From G963556115 sp963678205 (GTDB lineage: Bacteria; Planctomycetota; SZUA-567): a stretch of 64,000 nt of DNA. The stretch is taken from the NCBI GenBank assembly GCA_963678205.1, contig OY782760.1, positions 620,001 through 684,000 on the forward strand. Reading direction: 5' to 3'. Made by a program: the position numbers and the translations under genes. Within the stretch, counting starts at the first letter, position 1. The number at the start of each line of letters is the position of its first letter. Below are positions 62,244 through 64,000 of this stretch, piece after piece. The notes beneath the pieces are model-generated. The model was not told where the DNA came from and ran no database searches. It saw nothing but the letters and a program-made list of their open reading frames with translations.

Positions 62244-63251
62244 TTATTTTCCGTAGTACTCTTTATACCATGTAATAAAATTATAAACTCCAGTTTTAAT
62301 GGGTGTGTTAGGTTTATAATTAAAATCTTTAATAAAGCTACTAGCATCAGCAATTGCTGATGGCACATCACCATCTTGCATGGGGAGTAAATTCATTTTA
62401 GCTTCAATCCCTAATGCTTGTTCAATTGTTTTAATAAACTTCATAAGTTCGATTGGATCATTATTGCCTATATTGTATATTTTAAAAGGTGCTTTGCTAT
62501 TGGCTGGATCAGGATTTTGGCCATTCCATGCAGGGTTTGATGTTGCAGGATTATCAGAAACTCTGATTATACCCTCAACAATATCGTCAATATAGGTAAA
62601 GTCTCTCTTCATTTTACCATAATTAAATACATTAATACTTGTACCTTCTAAAATTGCTTTGGTAAATAGGAAAAGAGCCATATCAGGTCTTCCCCATGGA
62701 CCATAAGCAGAAAAAAATCTAAGACCAGTAGTTGGTAGATTGTATAAGTGAGAATAGCTGTGAGCAAATAGCTCATTTGATCTTTTAGTGGCAGCATATA
62801 ATGATAGAGGATGATTCACACTTTTATGAGTAGAAAATGGCATCTCTTCATTTGCTCCATATACAGAACTCGATGAAGCATAAATAAAATGATCAACATT
62901 ATATTGTCTGGCGTTTTCAAGAATATTTGTAAATCCAATGATATTAGAGTCAATATAGGCATATGGATTTTCAATAGAATAACGCACACCTGCTTGAGCA
63001 GCAAGGTGTATAATCCTTGAAATATTATAAGTATCAAAAAGAGTATTAATAGCATTACGATCAGTAAGATCATATTTAAAAAATTTGAAATTGTTAAATT
63101 TTTTTAAAATCGAGAGCCTGGATTTTTTTAAGTTAACATCATAATAGTCATTAATACAATCAACACCTATTATAGAGTCACCTCGCTCTAATAATTGTTT
63201 AGCAGTGTGAAAGCCAATAAATCCGGCTACACCTGTAATTAATGATTCCAT
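62244..63251 (-). CDS. Sugar-nucleotide 4-epimerase (UDP-glucuronate 4-epimerase type)
   Basis: Extended short-chain dehydrogenase/reductase, 335 residues. NAD motif ITGVAGFIGFHTAKQLL, then DCINDYYDVNLKKSRLSIL (family-typical for UDP-glucuronate epimerases), the catalytic Ser-Tyr-Lys in SSSSVYGANEEMPF and YAATKRSNE, and RFFSAYGPWGRPDMALF. It probably interconverts the uronic acid made by the adjacent dehydrogenase. It lies eight bases after the glycosyltransferase gene on the same strand. Confidence 0.9.
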   Translation of the reverse strand: MESLITGVAGFIGFHTAKQLLERGDSIIGVDCINDYYDVNLKKSRLSILKKFNNFKFFKYDLTDRNAINTLFDTYNISRIIHLAAQAGVRYSIENPYAYIDSNIIGFTNILENARQYNVDHFIYASSSSVYGANEEMPFSTHKSVNHPLSLYAATKRSNELFAHSYSHLYNLPTTGLRFFSAYGPWGRPDMALFLFTKAILEGTSINVFNYGKMKRDFTYIDDIVEGIIRVSDNPATSNPAWNGQNPDPANSKAPFKIYNIGNNDPIELMKFIKTIEQALGIEAKMNLLPMQDGDVPSAIADASSFIKDFNYKPNTPIKTGVYNFITWYKEYYGK

Positions 63252-63259
63252 GTATTTCC

Positions 63260-64000
63260 TTATATCTTTTTACCACAACATTTTTTAAATTTTAATCCAC
63301 TGCCACAACTGCAAGGATCATTAGGTTTGAGCTTATTATTAATTGTTTCTGTTTGGTTATTATTATTTTGCATATTAATATTATCAGAAATTTCAGTTGA
63401 TTCATCATATTCAGCAAGCATTTGTTTATAAATTCGATCCATATCATTACAGTAATCATAGGTATCGATAAATGGTGGATTATTATCCATTTTTTCTTTA
63501 ATAATTGTAGAGATATGCTGTCTATATTCTGTATCATGTGCCAGCTTGGCTGCTATAGCTGAATATTCATTTTCATTTTTTGCAATTAATTCAGTAAGTT
63601 CCATATCTTCAAGCATGCCACTACCTTGACCACCACGAATAGTATTGGTTTTCATACAGACTATTGGAATATTTGTATAGAGTGGGTCTAGCAGAGAGGT
63701 TGCACCGGAATAAGGGAAAGAATCCAAATAAATATCACAGAGGCTAACTGCTTTGCGGATATCTTCACGGGCAGGAAGAGCTTTTGATATAATTAGTCTA
63801 GAGGGCTCAACTCCAAGGTCAGTAAACTGCGTGTAAATAGATTCCTTGAATTCATTTACGGGATATTTATCAGTCCATGCTGGCCCAAATGGAAAAAGAA
63901 GCAGGCATGAATTTGGAATTTGTTTTAATAATTTAGCCCAGAATTCTCGAAGTTCCCAAGTAAGTTTATAAAAGTTTGCACCTGCAATAAATGCAATAGA
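63260..64000 (-). CDS. SPINDLY/OGT-family glycosyltransferase with SEC-C tail, 5' end beyond window
   Basis: Open to the window edge on the minus strand, 246 residues visible. The sequence LLKQIPNSCLLLFPFGPAW, DLGVEPSRLIIS and ADIYLDSFPYSGATS-like CDIYLDSFPYSGATSLLD match the C-terminal donor-binding half of GT41-type enzymes (O-GlcNAc-transferase relatives), with VCMKTNTIRGGQGSGML after it. The last 22 residues are a SEC-C zinc motif (PNDPCSCGSGLKFKKCCGKK). A TPR N-terminus is expected upstream but not seen. An internal Met at 63727 is not the start. It leads the sugar-nucleotide genes, suggesting protein or surface glycosylation. Confidence 0.82.
   Translation of the reverse strand, partial: SIAFIAGANFYKLTWELREFWAKLLKQIPNSCLLLFPFGPAWTDKYPVNEFKESIYTQFTDLGVEPSRLIISKALPAREDIRKAVSLCDIYLDSFPYSGATSLLDPLYTNIPIVCMKTNTIRGGQGSGMLEDMELTELIAKNENEYSAIAAKLAHDTEYRQHISTIIKEKMDNNPPFIDTYDYCNDMDRIYKQMLAEYDESTEISDNINMQNNNNQTETINNKLKPNDPCSCGSGLKFKKCCGKKI

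Noticed and set aside
1..64000. Insertion sequences, prophage, integrases or rRNA genes
   Set aside because: I found no transposase-like or integrase-like frames, terminal inverted repeats or rRNA segments anywhere in the window.

Overview
The window is AT-rich chromosomal DNA from a Gram-negative bacterium and spans its probable replication-origin region. Several features suggest a low-GC relative of the Desulfovibrionales (Desulfovibrio/Lawsonia-like): the order dnaA-dnaN-dciA-gyrB-gyrA, an LL-diaminopimelate aminotransferase, paired phenylacetate-CoA ligases around an ACT-domain protein, a CJM1_0395-type putative metalloprotease, DUF1844, and LptF/G and phosphatidylserine synthase/decarboxylase genes. 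This placement is inference from gene content; there is no rRNA in the window to test it. A visibly decayed gene at 56.5-57.1 kb and a HAD phosphatase without a normal start codon hint at some genome erosion, as in host-associated lineages.

Layout. 0-4.3 kb: end of a cobinamide kinase gene, a metallophosphoesterase, an ABC-F ATPase, triosephosphate isomerase and tRNA-Tyr. 4.6-18.4 kb: one long nitrogen-scavenging block with the urea ABC transporter urtABCDE, urease ureAB(fused)-ureC-ureF-ureG-ureD and a sensor kinase/response regulator pair, led by a sigma-54-like promoter. UreE is absent, but UreG carries a histidine-rich N-terminus. The response regulator's AAA+ domain is degenerate. 18.4-28.1 kb: mostly minus strand, with a putative metalloprotease, thyX, a cupin, DapL, Dus, an EAL phosphodiesterase, a second NtrC-type ATPase without GAFTGA, rsmI, a YkgJ protein, pssA and psd. 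Two perfect parS sites flank psd.

28.3-38.2 kb: plus-strand replication block (dnaA, dnaN, dciA, gyrB, gyrA), then a ketoacyl synthase/acyl carrier protein/YkgJ trio. 38.4-46.6 kb: a giant acidic tail-anchored repeat protein, two tandem ammonium transporters (the first behind another sigma-54-like promoter), a PAP2 phosphatase, an LptF/G permease and an unlisted 56-residue four-Cys protein. 46.7-56.2 kb: minus strand, with a HEAT-repeat secreted protein, an 805-residue protein carrying eleven copies of a FliM-like CheY-binding motif, an amino-acid ABC transporter with a MarR regulator, LysM, HAD, DUF1844, CoaB and TPR proteins. 57.2-64 kb: two phenylacetate-CoA ligases around an ACT protein, an EF-hand lipoprotein, and the start of a sugar-nucleotide/glycosyltransferase cluster.

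How it fits together: the urt-ure block brings in urea and hydrolyses it to ammonia, and the Amt proteins handle ammonia. Sigma-54-like elements in front of urtA and amt1 suggest shared nitrogen control. Neither NtrC-type protein in the window keeps the GAFTGA loop, so the sigma-54 activator probably lies elsewhere. The most unusual protein is the multi-copy EIDALL-like scaffold at 47.6-50.0 kb. All positions were read by eye; promoter and terminator calls are pattern matches.
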